From assembly GCF_001046635.1 (NCBI RefSeq), contig NZ_KQ130452.1, positions 5,001 through 69,000 of the forward strand: a DNA stretch of 64,000 bases, given 5' to 3'. Positions 25,266-34,570 of this stretch are shown here, piece after piece. Position 1 is the first letter of the stretch, and each line of letters starts with the position of its first letter. The position numbers and the translations under genes were made by a program. This DNA comes from Novosphingobium barchaimii LL02. Its GTDB lineage: Bacteria; Pseudomonadota; Alphaproteobacteria; Sphingomonadales; Sphingomonadaceae. The notes under the pieces are model-generated. The model did not search any database. It was not told where the DNA came from and was given only the letters and a program-made list of their open reading frames with translations.

Positions 25266-26387
25266 TCAGTTGAGCAGCCCGGCGTAGCGGTCGAGCGCTG
25301 CCAGCGGCCCCTCGGGCCAACGCGAGAGCACCAGCAGCCGCTTGTGCCCGCCGCCGATGGCCAGTTCGTCGGTGACGCCCATGCCGCCGTGGAACTGGAT
25401 CATCTCATGCCCGAGTTCCACCGAGGCATCGGCGATGAACGCCCGCACGCCGTGGACGGCTTGCGCAAATTCATCGCTTTCCCATGAAACCAGCGCGAGG
25501 TTGAGCAATGCCCGGCTCTGCTCGATCACCGCGTACTGCGCAACCATGCGGTGCTGGATCGCCTGGAACGCGCCAAGCGCCGAGCCGAACTGGTCGCGGG
25601 TCTTCAGGTAGCCGATGGTTTCGTGCAGCAATCGCTCCATGATCCCCAGCGCCTCGGCGCTGCGAGCGAGAGACGCGAGGTCACTGGTGGAGGCGATGGC
25701 TGCAAGGCCGTCGTCGCCAAGCCTGTTGCCTGCGGGCAGGACCACGCCTTCGAGGTCGAGCGAGGTGGCGACGCTGCCGTCTGCCATCGTCCAGTCGCGG
25801 GTGGAGGCGCCGGGCGTGCCGGCGGGCACGAGGAACAGGGCCACGCCGTCCGCGTCGCCCGGTTCGCCCGAAAGCCGCGCAGAGACGATAAAGCCGTCTG
25901 CGCCGCCGCCAACCGCGCAATAGGGCTTGGTCCCGGACAGACAGTAGCCACCATCTTGCGCAGTGGCGGAGGTTTGCACCCACACCAGCCCGTCGCGCGC
26001 GCGCGCTTCGACATGGGCGAGGGCAAGGCGCTTTTCGCCGGCCATCAGTGCGCCCAGCCATTCGCCCTGCAGGGCTTCCGGCGCGGTGCTGGCAAACAGG
26101 CGCCCGGCCATCACGACGGCTTCCGCCAGTGGTTCGACCACGAGGCCGCGACCAAGCGCTTCGAACACGGTGGCGATTCCGGTGGCGTCGAGGCCAAGCC
26201 CACCCAATTCCTCGGGGAAGGGCGCGGCGATCAAGCCGAGTTCGCCCAGCAATTGCCAGTTGGCGCCCGAAAATCCGCCCGGCTCGGCAAGGAACGCGCG
26301 GCGGCTGTCGTGGTCGTAATGGTCGGTGACGAAGCGCTCGGTCAGGGCCTTGAGCATTTCCTCGTCTTCGTTGAGATCGAAGTTCAC
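25266..26387 (-). CDS. Acyl-CoA dehydrogenase
   Basis: A 373-residue flavoprotein of the acyl-CoA dehydrogenase family. The N-terminus MNFDLNEDEEMLKALTERFV is typical, RDQFGSALGAFQAIQHRMV is the family signature near residue 270, and the end carries IQFHGGMGVTDELAI. The middle domain is less conserved, as in the shorter members found in sterol and cyclic acid clusters, where two such subunits may pair as a heterotetramer. GTG at 26387 was chosen because GGAG lies 6 bases upstream; a GTG four codons earlier is possible. Divergent from the LuxR-type regulator. Confidence 0.9.
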   Translation of the reverse strand: MNFDLNEDEEMLKALTERFVTDHYDHDSRRAFLAEPGGFSGANWQLLGELGLIAAPFPEELGGLGLDATGIATVFEALGRGLVVEPLAEAVVMAGRLFASTAPEALQGEWLGALMAGEKRLALAHVEARARDGLVWVQTSATAQDGGYCLSGTKPYCAVGGGADGFIVSARLSGEPGDADGVALFLVPAGTPGASTRDWTMADGSVATSLDLEGVVLPAGNRLGDDGLAAIASTSDLASLARSAEALGIMERLLHETIGYLKTRDQFGSALGAFQAIQHRMVAQYAVIEQSRALLNLALVSWESDEFAQAVHGVRAFIADASVELGHEMIQFHGGMGVTDELAIGGGHKRLLVLSRWPEGPLAALDRYAGLLN

Positions 26388-26552
26388 TTTCCTCTCCACA
26401 TCGGGCCACTCCCGCTTATGGGCCTGGGTGTACCATCAAGAGGCCGGACGTTACCGCTGGGCAAAAGACTAGTCATGAAAACGGCATATTTCCGGGCTTC
26501 AAGCGATTGTGCCGCCAGTGCCACCGGGCTAAGAGGGTGGAGAGAGGATCCC

Positions 26553-27326
26553 ATGCAACTGCTGTCACTGGAACACATCGACGCCGTGCGAGTGAAATCG
26601 CCGGAGGGCATCCGCTCGGCCGCTGAGGCGCTTCACCGGATTGCCATGGAGCAAGGCATGCGGGCGGCTCCCGCCCACGATATCGCCGACAAGCGCACGC
26701 CCGTCGATGCCGAGGGCAGGATGCTGGCAACCGAGGTGTTCGGATGGGGCGACGAGGAGCGGGTGTGGTGGCGCAATTCGCGCATTGCCCTCGATTCTCC
26801 GCTGACCACGGCCTGCCGCTTCGAAAGTCAGCCGTTCTGGGCCAATGCGGCGGGCTTCCGCACGCGTGAACCGAACGCATATCTCACCTCGATTGACATC
26901 ACCAATTTCGAGACGCGGGCGATGACCCGCGCAGCGATCGCCGTACCGGTACACCTGCCGTTCGGCCAGATCGGTGCGGTCAGCTTCAACCCGCTCGATC
27001 GCGACAAGACCGACCTGTCCGAGGATTTCAACCGGCTTTCGGACGTGCTGGGGCTTTATGCCCGCACGTTCATCGCGACGTATGTGCAGGTTATGGGTTC
27101 CACCCAGGCGCTGCCGCCCGCTTCACGCCTGTCCAAGCGCGAGGTTGAGTGCCTGCGCTGGGCCGCGATCGGCAAGACCGACCTGGAAATCAGCATGATC
27201 ATGTCGCGCAGCCGCGCGACGGTGCGGTTTCACATTCACAATGCGGCCACCAAACTCAACGCGGTGAACCGCAGCCAGACGGTCTTCAAGGCGGCACAGC
27301 TGGGCTATATCTCGCTGCAGACCTGA
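26553..27326 (+). CDS. LuxR-family regulator without a cognate LuxI
   Basis: A 257-residue two-domain regulator. The N-terminal part resembles the autoinducer-binding domain: NSRIALDSPLTTACRFESQPFW keeps the D, P and W arrangement seen in LuxR-type ligand pockets. The C-terminal HTH begins at LSKREVECLRWAAIGKTDLE and continues through RSRATVRFHIHNAATKL. A GAGAGGAT site precedes the ATG. No luxI-type synthase is in the window, so it is a LuxR solo that may sense an exogenous signal or a pathway compound and control the divergent acyl-CoA dehydrogenase or the whole cluster. Confidence 0.9.
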   Translation: MQLLSLEHIDAVRVKSPEGIRSAAEALHRIAMEQGMRAAPAHDIADKRTPVDAEGRMLATEVFGWGDEERVWWRNSRIALDSPLTTACRFESQPFWANAAGFRTREPNAYLTSIDITNFETRAMTRAAIAVPVHLPFGQIGAVSFNPLDRDKTDLSEDFNRLSDVLGLYARTFIATYVQVMGSTQALPPASRLSKREVECLRWAAIGKTDLEISMIMSRSRATVRFHIHNAATKLNAVNRSQTVFKAAQLGYISLQT

Positions 27327-27342
27327 GGCCTGAGCCGGCGTT

Positions 27343-27921
27343 ATGATCCTTCTCGTCTTGCTGGTTCTGGCCGCAGTATTGGCCAGCGCCGCGCTTGTCC
27401 TGATTTGGTTCACACGCATATTCGGACATACGGCGTGGCTGGCGGTTCTTTGCTATGGAGCGATTGCTTGGTTCGTCTTCGGCAATTTGCTCAAACCGGT
27501 GATGCTCGTCACCGCATTCTCCGACCGGCTCGGCGCGCCCTACTGGCGAGGATTGGTCCTTGCCAGTTTCATGCTGGGGGCGATCAGCTTTCGTTTGCCG
27601 GCGCGGCTTGCGCTGCTGCGTGGACCGTTGTTCGTGGCAGTGGGAATGTCAGGATCGCTGGCGAGCGTCGGGCATTATGCAGAGGATCTTCGATCGGAGG
27701 CGATCGAACGTTTCCGCCCCGATCGGGAGAGCCGCGAACCGTTTCTTGATTCAGTGTATAATGCGCCGCAAGACTTTCAGTTCTTCCTTCATGGCGCTGC
27801 GATGAAGCGATGCGTTCCTTATGCCTGGAGCTATCACAGCATGGGTTTCTACCGCGTTCCGCCGACTGCGGCCAGGAACGTGATGCCGGGTAAATGGCTT
27901 GCGGAATGTGCGAAGCGCTGA
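27343..27921 (+). CDS. Hypothetical membrane protein, 192 aa
   Basis: Four probable membrane helices occupy the first 110 residues (MILLVLLVLAAVLASAALV, WLAVLCYGAIAWFVFG, GLVLASFMLGAISF, LFVAVGMSGSLAS). A hydrophilic C-terminal part follows with the cysteines CVPYAW and ECAKR. No family is recognised. It starts 16 bases after the LuxR gene, suggesting one transcript, and could be a membrane partner of the regulator, but nothing in the sequence shows this. Confidence 0.6.
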   Translation: MILLVLLVLAAVLASAALVLIWFTRIFGHTAWLAVLCYGAIAWFVFGNLLKPVMLVTAFSDRLGAPYWRGLVLASFMLGAISFRLPARLALLRGPLFVAVGMSGSLASVGHYAEDLRSEAIERFRPDRESREPFLDSVYNAPQDFQFFLHGAAMKRCVPYAWSYHSMGFYRVPPTAARNVMPGKWLAECAKR

Positions 27922-27958
27922 CGCCCGAGCGATTGATATCCCCCTGCTTTGCGGGGAT

Positions 27959-29587
27959 TTAACCGCGATCCTCCAGAATCAGCTTCGCGCCGCGCAGGCC
28001 CACCGCCATCGCGGGGGCATTGGTGTTGCCGGTGACGTGGCCCGGCATGATCGAACAGTCCGCCACGCGTACACCTTGAACTCCGTTCACCCTCAGGCGC
28101 GCATCGACCACGGCGCCCGCGTCCGCGCCCATGCGGCAGGAGCGGATTGCGTGGAGGCCGCAACTCGACAGATTGCGGAACATCGCCAGCACGTCCTCGT
28201 CGCTTTCCACCTGGGCGCCCGGCACCAGTTCCTCGCCGACCATGCGGTCCAGCGGCGCGGCGCGCACGTAGCTACGCATCTTGCGGACCAGCGCGAGGGC
28301 CGAGGCCTTGTCGTGCTCGGTGGTGAGGAAGTTGTGACGAATGTCCGGCAGGTCATCGCCTGATGCACTAACGGCGCGCACGCTGCTCTCGCTGGTAAGG
28401 CGCAGGAGCTGGCCGTAAATGGTGACGCCGGGCTTGGGGTCGATCTTGTCGAGCGGGACCGGGTCCTTGTCGTCTCCGACCTTGAAAGTGTAGCCCCCTA
28501 GATAGAACTGCGCGTCGGTGCGTCCGTCCGGGTGAGCGACATGGCAGAAGGCGCCGATCTCGAACGGGCCGGTGGCCAGCACGCCGTCGCCGCGCAGAAG
28601 ATAGCGCAGCATCGCCAGCGCCGCACCTATGCCGAAGAAGCTCTTGTTGGTGCCCTTGCCGTGGTCCAGCCGGAACGGCATCGAGATCGAGAGATGTTCA
28701 ATCATCTTCTCGCCCACGTCCGGCGAATGGGCGACGAGGGGGATGCCTGCCGCCGCCAGCCGGTCCGCGTCGCCGATGCCGGAGCGCTGGAGCAGCAGGG
28801 GGCTTTCCATGGCGCCTGCGCTCACCACGATTTCGCCTGCACAGTCGAACCGCTGGGGGCGGCCGTTCACGGTCACGTCGAGGCCCACGGCGCGGGTGCC
28901 TTCGAAGACGATTCGCTGGGCCATCACGCCGGTCATCACCGTAACGTTGGGCCGCCCTCGCGCCGCTGCAAGGTAAGTGCGGGCAGACGAATCGCGCTTA
29001 CCCTTGCGGATATTGTGGCTGTAATAGCCGACGCGCGGTCCCGGCGTTTCATTGAGATCGTCGACGCGGGTGAGGCCCAGCGTCTCGCCGGCCTCGATCA
29101 TGCGTTCGGCCAGGGGATATTTGAAACAGGCGGGATCGACGCGCACGAGGCCGCCGCTGCCGCGCATCGATGATGGCCCGGCCGCGTGGTCTTCCAGTTC
29201 GAGGAAGGCTTCGGTCATGCTGTCACCGTTCCAGCCGGTGGCCCCGGCTTCGGTTTCCCATGCATCATAATCGGCTTTTTCGCCCCGGCTCCAGATCATG
29301 CCGTTGATCGAGGACGAACCGCCAAGGCCCTTGCCGCGTATCCACACTTCGCCGCCGGGCGAATTGCTGCCCGGATCGCGCGGCTGGGAGACGGGGTAGG
29401 CCCACATGTGCTCGGGTTTCTTCACCAGCTTGGCGACGCCCTTGGGCAGGGTTACCCAGAAGCTATCGTTCTCGCCACCGGCTTCCAGTATCAGCACTTG
29501 CGATTTGCCGTCCGCGCTCAGGCGTTCGGCCATGACGCAACCGGCGGAACCGGCGCCGACGATGATGTAGTCCCATTGCTTGGTCAT
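27959..29587 (-). CDS. GMC-family FAD-dependent oxidoreductase
   Basis: A 542-residue flavoprotein of the glucose-methanol-choline family. The FAD-binding YIIVGAGSAGCVMAERLSADG opens the protein, GGSSSINGMIWSRG is the first GMC signature, and the second (GAMESPLLLQRSGIG) is near residue 285. The active-site region near the C-terminus has SCGLHAIRSCRMG and HVTGNTNAPAMAVG. Such enzymes oxidise primary or secondary alcohols. The ATG at 29587 begins the usual N-terminus. Divergent from the DUF35/thiolase operon, and likely to oxidise an alcohol in the same pathway. Confidence 0.93.
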   Translation of the reverse strand: MTKQWDYIIVGAGSAGCVMAERLSADGKSQVLILEAGGENDSFWVTLPKGVAKLVKKPEHMWAYPVSQPRDPGSNSPGGEVWIRGKGLGGSSSINGMIWSRGEKADYDAWETEAGATGWNGDSMTEAFLELEDHAAGPSSMRGSGGLVRVDPACFKYPLAERMIEAGETLGLTRVDDLNETPGPRVGYYSHNIRKGKRDSSARTYLAAARGRPNVTVMTGVMAQRIVFEGTRAVGLDVTVNGRPQRFDCAGEIVVSAGAMESPLLLQRSGIGDADRLAAAGIPLVAHSPDVGEKMIEHLSISMPFRLDHGKGTNKSFFGIGAALAMLRYLLRGDGVLATGPFEIGAFCHVAHPDGRTDAQFYLGGYTFKVGDDKDPVPLDKIDPKPGVTIYGQLLRLTSESSVRAVSASGDDLPDIRHNFLTTEHDKASALALVRKMRSYVRAAPLDRMVGEELVPGAQVESDEDVLAMFRNLSSCGLHAIRSCRMGADAGAVVDARLRVNGVQGVRVADCSIMPGHVTGNTNAPAMAVGLRGAKLILEDRG

Positions 29588-29738
29588 CTTGTTCGTCTCC
29601 CGCTGCGTGGGTCGCACGAACTAGCGCAATGGCTACCCTAGCGTTTTGGTGAGTCACAATGCCGGGGCAGGCAGGCTTAAACCGTTGTCATGACCGGAAT
29701 CCAAATACCGGCCGATTTCGAGATGATGCGGGAGCAAG

Positions 29739-30134
29739 ATGCGAGCGATAGCAACAGGGCTGTTCACCGACGAGGCGCAGCCGCGCCTGATCGGTGGCAA
29801 GGACCGGGAAACCGGCCGGATTGTTTTTCCATGCCCATCCGCCGCGACTTACGAACCGGTGCCGCTTTCGCGCGAGGGATCGCTGTGGTCCTACACCGTG
29901 CAGCGCTATCGCCCCAAGTCTCCGCCTTACGCGGGGCCTGAATCCTTTAAGCCCTGGGTGGTCGCTTATGTCGAACTGCCGGGGGAGGTCATCGTCGAGG
30001 CGCCGCTTTATGGCGTTGCCTTCGAGGACGTGAAGATCGGCATGCCGGTGCGTTTCGCGCCCGCGCCGCTCAACCCCGAGGACGCAGACAGCGTCTTCAT
30101 CCCCGCATTCGAACCCGCAGGAGACGTAGCATGA
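29739..30134 (+). CDS. DUF35 OB-fold protein, thiolase partner
   Basis: A 131-residue protein of the DUF35 acyl-CoA-associated OB-fold family. It contains RIVFPCPSAATYEPVPLSREGSLWSYTVQRYRPKSPPY, followed by LPGEVIVEAPLYGVAFEDVKIGMPV. The usual four-cysteine zinc ribbon at the N-terminus is mostly missing; one cysteine remains. In steroid degradation, DUF35 proteins associate with thiolase-like lipid-transfer proteins, and some form retro-aldolases. Its last codon overlaps the thiolase start, supporting a physical partnership. It starts the long operon 29739-39007. Confidence 0.85.
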   Translation: MRAIATGLFTDEAQPRLIGGKDRETGRIVFPCPSAATYEPVPLSREGSLWSYTVQRYRPKSPPYAGPESFKPWVVAYVELPGEVIVEAPLYGVAFEDVKIGMPVRFAPAPLNPEDADSVFIPAFEPAGDVA

Positions 30135-31294
30135 GCGGCGATGTGTGCATCGTCGGCATCGGCATCCACCCGTTCGGGCGCACCGATGGCCTTTCCGGCG
30201 TGGACCAGGGCGTTTTTGCCGTTCGTCAGGCTCTGGCCGACGCGGGAGTGGAATGGCCGCAGGTCCAGTTCGCCTATGGCAGCTCGGATGCGGCCGGTAA
30301 CCCGGACACCATGGTCGACCGTCTCGGCCTTACGGGCATGCAGTTCATCAACGTGCGCAACGGCTGCGCAGCGGGCGGATCGGCGCTGTTTTCGGCGCAG
30401 ATGGCGATCAAGTCGGGTGAGTTCGAGCTTGGTCTTGCGGTCGGTTTCGACAAGCACCCTCGCGGCGCCTTCAACGCATTGCCATCCGAATACAACCTGC
30501 CGGACTGGTACGGTGAGATGGGCCAGATGGTCACCACGCAGTTCTTCGCGGCCAAGATCATGCGCTACATGAGCATGTTCGGCATCTCGCAGGAATCGCT
30601 TGGCCGTGTCGCGGAAAAGGCATTCCGCAATGCCGTCCACGCCCCTCACGCATGGCGCCGCCAGCCCGTGGCACTGGAGGATATCCTTGCCGCGCCCTTG
30701 GTCAGCGATCCTTACACCAAATACATGTTCTGCTCGCCCGCAGAGGGCGGCGTCGCGCTGATCCTCGCCAGCGAGAAGAAGGCGCGCGAACTGGGCAAGC
30801 CGTTGATCCGCCTGAAGGCCGCGACCATGCGCACCCGCCCGCCCAGCAGCTTCGAGGTCTTCGCGCCTTCGGTCGATGTGGTGGCGGACGATACCCGCCC
30901 GCGCGGCACGGCCTCGCGCATTGCCTCGGCTGACGCATTCCGCCTTGCCGGCATTGGTCCGGGCGACATCGACGTCGCCCAGCTTCAGGATACCGAAGCC
31001 GGCGCCGAGATCATGCACATGGCCGAAAACGGCTTCTGCGCTGATGGCGAGCAGGAGAAGTGGCTGGCCGAGGGTCATACCGAGATCGGCGGCGCGCTGC
31101 CGGTCAATACCGACGGCGGCTGCCTGGCCTGCGGAGAGCCGATCGGCGCATCGGGGCTGCGTCAGGTCTTTGAAAACGTAGTGCAATTGCGGGGCGACGG
31201 CGCTGGCCGTCAGGTCCCGAACTCGCCCAAGACGGCTTACAGCCACGTCTACGGCGCGCCGGGCGTCTCCGCCGTCACCATTCTGGAACGCTGA
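30131..31294 (+). CDS. Thiolase-like lipid-transfer protein
   Basis: A 387-residue thiolase-superfamily protein of the SCP2-thiolase/Ltp type. C79 in RNGCAAGG is at the nucleophile position. The later GGxxxxGHPxGATG motif appears as GGCLACGEPIGASG, so the usual His is Glu; such a change occurs in non-condensing lipid-transfer subgroups. It may cleave or transfer a CoA-linked side chain together with the DUF35 partner. The start overlaps the DUF35 stop by 4 bases, and its stop overlaps the next start by one base, so translation is coupled. Confidence 0.88.
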   Translation: MSGDVCIVGIGIHPFGRTDGLSGVDQGVFAVRQALADAGVEWPQVQFAYGSSDAAGNPDTMVDRLGLTGMQFINVRNGCAAGGSALFSAQMAIKSGEFELGLAVGFDKHPRGAFNALPSEYNLPDWYGEMGQMVTTQFFAAKIMRYMSMFGISQESLGRVAEKAFRNAVHAPHAWRRQPVALEDILAAPLVSDPYTKYMFCSPAEGGVALILASEKKARELGKPLIRLKAATMRTRPPSSFEVFAPSVDVVADDTRPRGTASRIASADAFRLAGIGPGDIDVAQLQDTEAGAEIMHMAENGFCADGEQEKWLAEGHTEIGGALPVNTDGGCLACGEPIGASGLRQVFENVVQLRGDGAGRQVPNSPKTAYSHVYGAPGVSAVTILER

Positions 31295-32502
31295 TGGATA
31301 TCGAACTTTCCCCGCAAGACGCCGCTTTCCGCGATGAGGTTCGCATTTTCCTGCGTGACCATCTGCCTGCCGACGTCAAGGCCGGCGCGGCGGCCACCCC
31401 GTCCGTTTTCGTCGAGCCGGAGATCGGGCAGGTCTGGAACGGTGTGCTCAACAAGAAGGGTTGGCTGGGCTACCAGTGGCCCGCCGAGCACGGCGGCACC
31501 GGCTGGACCCCGCTGCAACGCTACCTGTTCGAGAAGGAGTGCGCCGCCGCCGGCGCGCCCAATCTCACTGTGCTGGGCCTCAAGCTGCTGGCCCCGGTGA
31601 TCTACAACTTCGGCACCGAGGCGCAGAAGGCGCAGGTCCTGCCGCGCATCCTTTCGGGCGAGGACTACTGGTGCCAGGGCTTCTCCGAGCCGGGCGCGGG
31701 TTCCGACCTTGCCAGCCTGAAGACCCGCGCGGTTCTGGAAGGCGATCACTACCGCGTCACCGGATCGAAGATCTGGACCACTCACGCGCATCACGCCAAC
31801 CGCATGTTCACGCTGGTCCGCACCAATACCGAGGTGAAGAAGCAGGCAGGCATCACGTTCCTGCTGATCGACCTCGACAGCCCGGGCGTCTCGGTGCGCC
31901 CGATCCTGACCAATGCCGGCGACCATGAAGTCAACCAGGTCTTCCTTGAGGACGTGATCGTCCCGGCCGAAAACCTCGTCGGCGGCGAGGGGCAGGGCTG
32001 GACGATCGCCAAGTTCCTGCTCGAAAACGAGCGCGGCGGATCATGCCATGCCCCCAAGCTGGGCTACGATCTCGACCAGATCGAGACCGCCGCGAAGCTG
32101 GAAAGCGATGGGAAGGGCGGCGCGCTGTCTGACCAGACCGACTGGCGGCGCCGCGTCGCCAAGGCGCGGCTGGCGGTCAACGCGCTCGAAATGATCGAAC
32201 TGAAGATTATTTCCGAGATCGCCAAGGGCCGCAAACCCGGTCCGCAGACCTCGCTTACCAAGCTGCTTGCCTCCAACCTGCGGCAGGACATCGACCTGCT
32301 GGCGGTGGACCTTTACGGTCCCGCCGGTCTCCAACTGGAAACCGCGCGTCCGCTTTACGGTGACAACGCGCCGCAGGGCCTTCATTCCAAGGAAGCGCAA
32401 GTCGCTTCCGCGCGCTATCTCAACAGCCGCGCCTGGACGATTTTTGGTGGTACCAACGAAATCCAGAGCACGATCATCGCCAAATCGGTGCTGGGCCTGT
32501 GA
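31294..32502 (+). CDS. Acyl-CoA dehydrogenase
   Basis: A 402-residue acyl-CoA dehydrogenase. The FAD/substrate segment WCQGFSEPGAGSDLASLKTRA and the C-terminal IFGGTNEIQSTIIAKSVLGL are present and well conserved. It introduces a 2,3-double bond in a CoA thioester, passing electrons to ETF. It lies directly between the thiolase gene and the 2-oxoacid dehydrogenase genes, with its start overlapping the thiolase stop by one base. Its likely substrate is the CoA ester that the local ligase or thiolase step provides. Confidence 0.93.
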   Translation: MDIELSPQDAAFRDEVRIFLRDHLPADVKAGAAATPSVFVEPEIGQVWNGVLNKKGWLGYQWPAEHGGTGWTPLQRYLFEKECAAAGAPNLTVLGLKLLAPVIYNFGTEAQKAQVLPRILSGEDYWCQGFSEPGAGSDLASLKTRAVLEGDHYRVTGSKIWTTHAHHANRMFTLVRTNTEVKKQAGITFLLIDLDSPGVSVRPILTNAGDHEVNQVFLEDVIVPAENLVGGEGQGWTIAKFLLENERGGSCHAPKLGYDLDQIETAAKLESDGKGGALSDQTDWRRRVAKARLAVNALEMIELKIISEIAKGRKPGPQTSLTKLLASNLRQDIDLLAVDLYGPAGLQLETARPLYGDNAPQGLHSKEAQVASARYLNSRAWTIFGGTNEIQSTIIAKSVLGL

Positions 32503-32536
32503 CGGCCCGGCACGTCAACGACGAGAGGAATCCGAC

Positions 32537-33526
32537 ATGCAGCTGAACCGCGAGGCGCTGACCCGCGCCTACCGGCAGATGAAGCTGATCCGCGAATTCG
32601 AGGAACGGCTCCATGAGGAGATCCAGACCGGCGAAATCGCAGGCTTCACCCACCTTTACTGCGGTCAGGAAGCGGTTGCCGTCGGCGTGTGCGAACACCT
32701 GACCGAGCGCGACAAGATCGTCTCCACCCACCGCGGCCATGGTCACTGCCTTGCCAAAGGCTGCGACGTGGACGGGATGATGAAGGAAATCTGGGGCAGC
32801 CAGGACGGCCTTTGCAACGGCAAGGGCGGCTCCATGCATATTGCCGACATCGACAAGGGGATGCTCGGCGCCAACGGCATCGTCGGCGCGGGCGCCCCGA
32901 TCGCGGTGGGCGCGGCGCTGTCGAACAAGATCGACGGCCCCGACGAAGACGGCAAGCTGGCCATCGCGCTCGCCTTCTCGGGCGACGGCGCCTGCAACCA
33001 GGGCACCACGTTCGAGGCGATGAACCTCGCGGTCGTCACCAAGGCACCGTGCATTTTCGTCTTTGAAAACAACCACTATTCCGAGCACACCGGCGTCGAT
33101 TACGCCGTCGGCACCGTGCAGGACATCGCCAGCCGCGCCGAAGCCTTCGGCATGAAGGTATGGCGCGCGGACGGAACGGACTTCTTTGCGGTCCACGACA
33201 CGTTCCGCGAAGTGCTGGAATATGTCCGCACCCCCGGCAATGGCCCGGCGGCGGTGGAATTCGATACCGAGCGTTTCTTCGGCCATTTCGAGGGCGATCC
33301 GCAGCGTTACCGCGGCGAGGGCGAGCTTGATCGCCTGCGCGCCGAGCGCGACTGCCTCAAGATCTTCCGTGCCAGCGTGACGGGCGCCGCCCTGCTCGAC
33401 GATGCGGACCTCGACAAGGTCGATGCCGACGCGCTCCAGGCTATCGAGGACGCCGTTACGGCGGCGCGGGCAGGGGCTCGTCCCCAGCCTGAGAACGTCC
33501 TCGACAACGTCTACATCAGCTACTGA
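32537..33526 (+). CDS. Thiamine diphosphate-dependent dehydrogenase E1, alpha subunit
   Basis: A 329-residue E1 alpha subunit of an acetoin- or pyruvate-dehydrogenase-like complex. The ThDP motif is GDGACNQGTTFEAMNLAVVTKAPCIFVFENN near residue 152, and the KGGSMHI segment precedes it. It decarboxylates a 2-oxo acid or acetoin with the E1 beta subunit encoded next. The ATG follows a GAGAGGAA site. The order E1 alpha, E1 beta, E2 matches acetoin dehydrogenase operons, but the surrounding ACAD and thiolase genes point to a different or additional substrate. Confidence 0.92.
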   Translation: MQLNREALTRAYRQMKLIREFEERLHEEIQTGEIAGFTHLYCGQEAVAVGVCEHLTERDKIVSTHRGHGHCLAKGCDVDGMMKEIWGSQDGLCNGKGGSMHIADIDKGMLGANGIVGAGAPIAVGAALSNKIDGPDEDGKLAIALAFSGDGACNQGTTFEAMNLAVVTKAPCIFVFENNHYSEHTGVDYAVGTVQDIASRAEAFGMKVWRADGTDFFAVHDTFREVLEYVRTPGNGPAAVEFDTERFFGHFEGDPQRYRGEGELDRLRAERDCLKIFRASVTGAALLDDADLDKVDADALQAIEDAVTAARAGARPQPENVLDNVYISY

Positions 33527-33543
33527 CGGCAGGAGCGAGAACA

Positions 33544-34557
33544 ATGGCAAAATTGACGTATCGCGACGCCATCCGCAACACGATGTTCCAGGAGATGCAG
33601 CGCGATGAACGCGTCGTTGTCCTGGGCGAAGACGTGGTTGGCGGCATGGGCACTGCCGGCGGGCCTGAAGCCATCGGCGGCATCTGGTCGACCACGACCG
33701 GTTTCTACGACGCATTCGGCCCAAACCGGGTGATCGACACCCCGATCAGCGAAAGCGCGATCATGGGCGCGGCGGGCGGTCTGGCTCTGGCCGGAAAGCG
33801 CCCGATCGCCGAGATCATGTTCGCCGATTTCATCGGCGTCAGCATGGACCAGCTGTGGAACCAGATCGCCAAGTTCCGCTACATGTTCGGCGGCAAGTCG
33901 GTCTGCCCGGCGGTGATCCGGATGCCTTGCGGCGCCGGCTACAACGCGGCGGCCCAGCACAGCCAGATGATCAGCCAGTTCGTCACCGGCATGCCCGGCA
34001 TCAAGGTGGTCATGCCCACCACGCCGGAAGACGCCTGCGGCCTGATGCGCCAGGCGATCCGCGACGACGATCCGGTGGTCTTCCTTGAGCACAAGTTCCT
34101 TTACGGACTGACCGGCGAGGTCAACGAAGACCCGGACTTCTGCATCCCCTTCGGCCACGCGCGCCTTGCCCGCGCCGGCAAGGACGTCACCATCGTCGCC
34201 AGCGGCATGATGGTCCGCTACGCCGAGACGGCGGCAGACGATCTGGCGCAGGACGGCATCGGCTGCGACGTGATCGACATTCGCACCACCTCGCCGCTCG
34301 ACGAGGAAGCCATCCTCGACTCGGTCGAAGTGACGGGCCGCGCCGTGATCGTCGACGAGGCGCCGCCGCGCTGCTCGCTGGCGACCGACCTGTCCTCGCT
34401 CATCGCCCAGAAGGCTTTCGCCAGCCTCAAGGCACCGATCGAGATGGTGACGCCCCCGCACACGCCCGTACCGTTCGCCCGCGAACTCGAGAGCGCCTAC
34501 CTGCCCAGCCCCGCGAAGATCGCGGCGGCCGTGCGCAAGACGCTCGATTACCGTTGA
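33544..34557 (+). CDS. Thiamine diphosphate-dependent dehydrogenase E1, beta subunit
   Basis: A 337-residue transketolase-like E1 beta subunit. Visible segments are GEDVVGGMGTAGG, DTPISESAIMGAAGGLALAG, and the later VTIVASGMMVRYAETAADDL with DEEAILDSVEVTGRAVIVDEAPPRC. It pairs with the alpha subunit 17 bases upstream to form the heterotetrameric E1. The next gene (E2) starts 13 bases downstream. No E3 is present, so a shared housekeeping dihydrolipoamide dehydrogenase is probably used. Confidence 0.93.
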   Translation: MAKLTYRDAIRNTMFQEMQRDERVVVLGEDVVGGMGTAGGPEAIGGIWSTTTGFYDAFGPNRVIDTPISESAIMGAAGGLALAGKRPIAEIMFADFIGVSMDQLWNQIAKFRYMFGGKSVCPAVIRMPCGAGYNAAAQHSQMISQFVTGMPGIKVVMPTTPEDACGLMRQAIRDDDPVVFLEHKFLYGLTGEVNEDPDFCIPFGHARLARAGKDVTIVASGMMVRYAETAADDLAQDGIGCDVIDIRTTSPLDEEAILDSVEVTGRAVIVDEAPPRCSLATDLSSLIAQKAFASLKAPIEMVTPPHTPVPFARELESAYLPSPAKIAAAVRKTLDYR

Positions 34558-34570
34558 GAGAGGCGCTGAC

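Noticed and set aside
25551-26552. Long N-terminal extension of the LuxR regulator
   Set aside because: The extension lies antisense to the acyl-CoA dehydrogenase gene; a good ribosome binding site and ATG at 26553 give the normal LuxR length.
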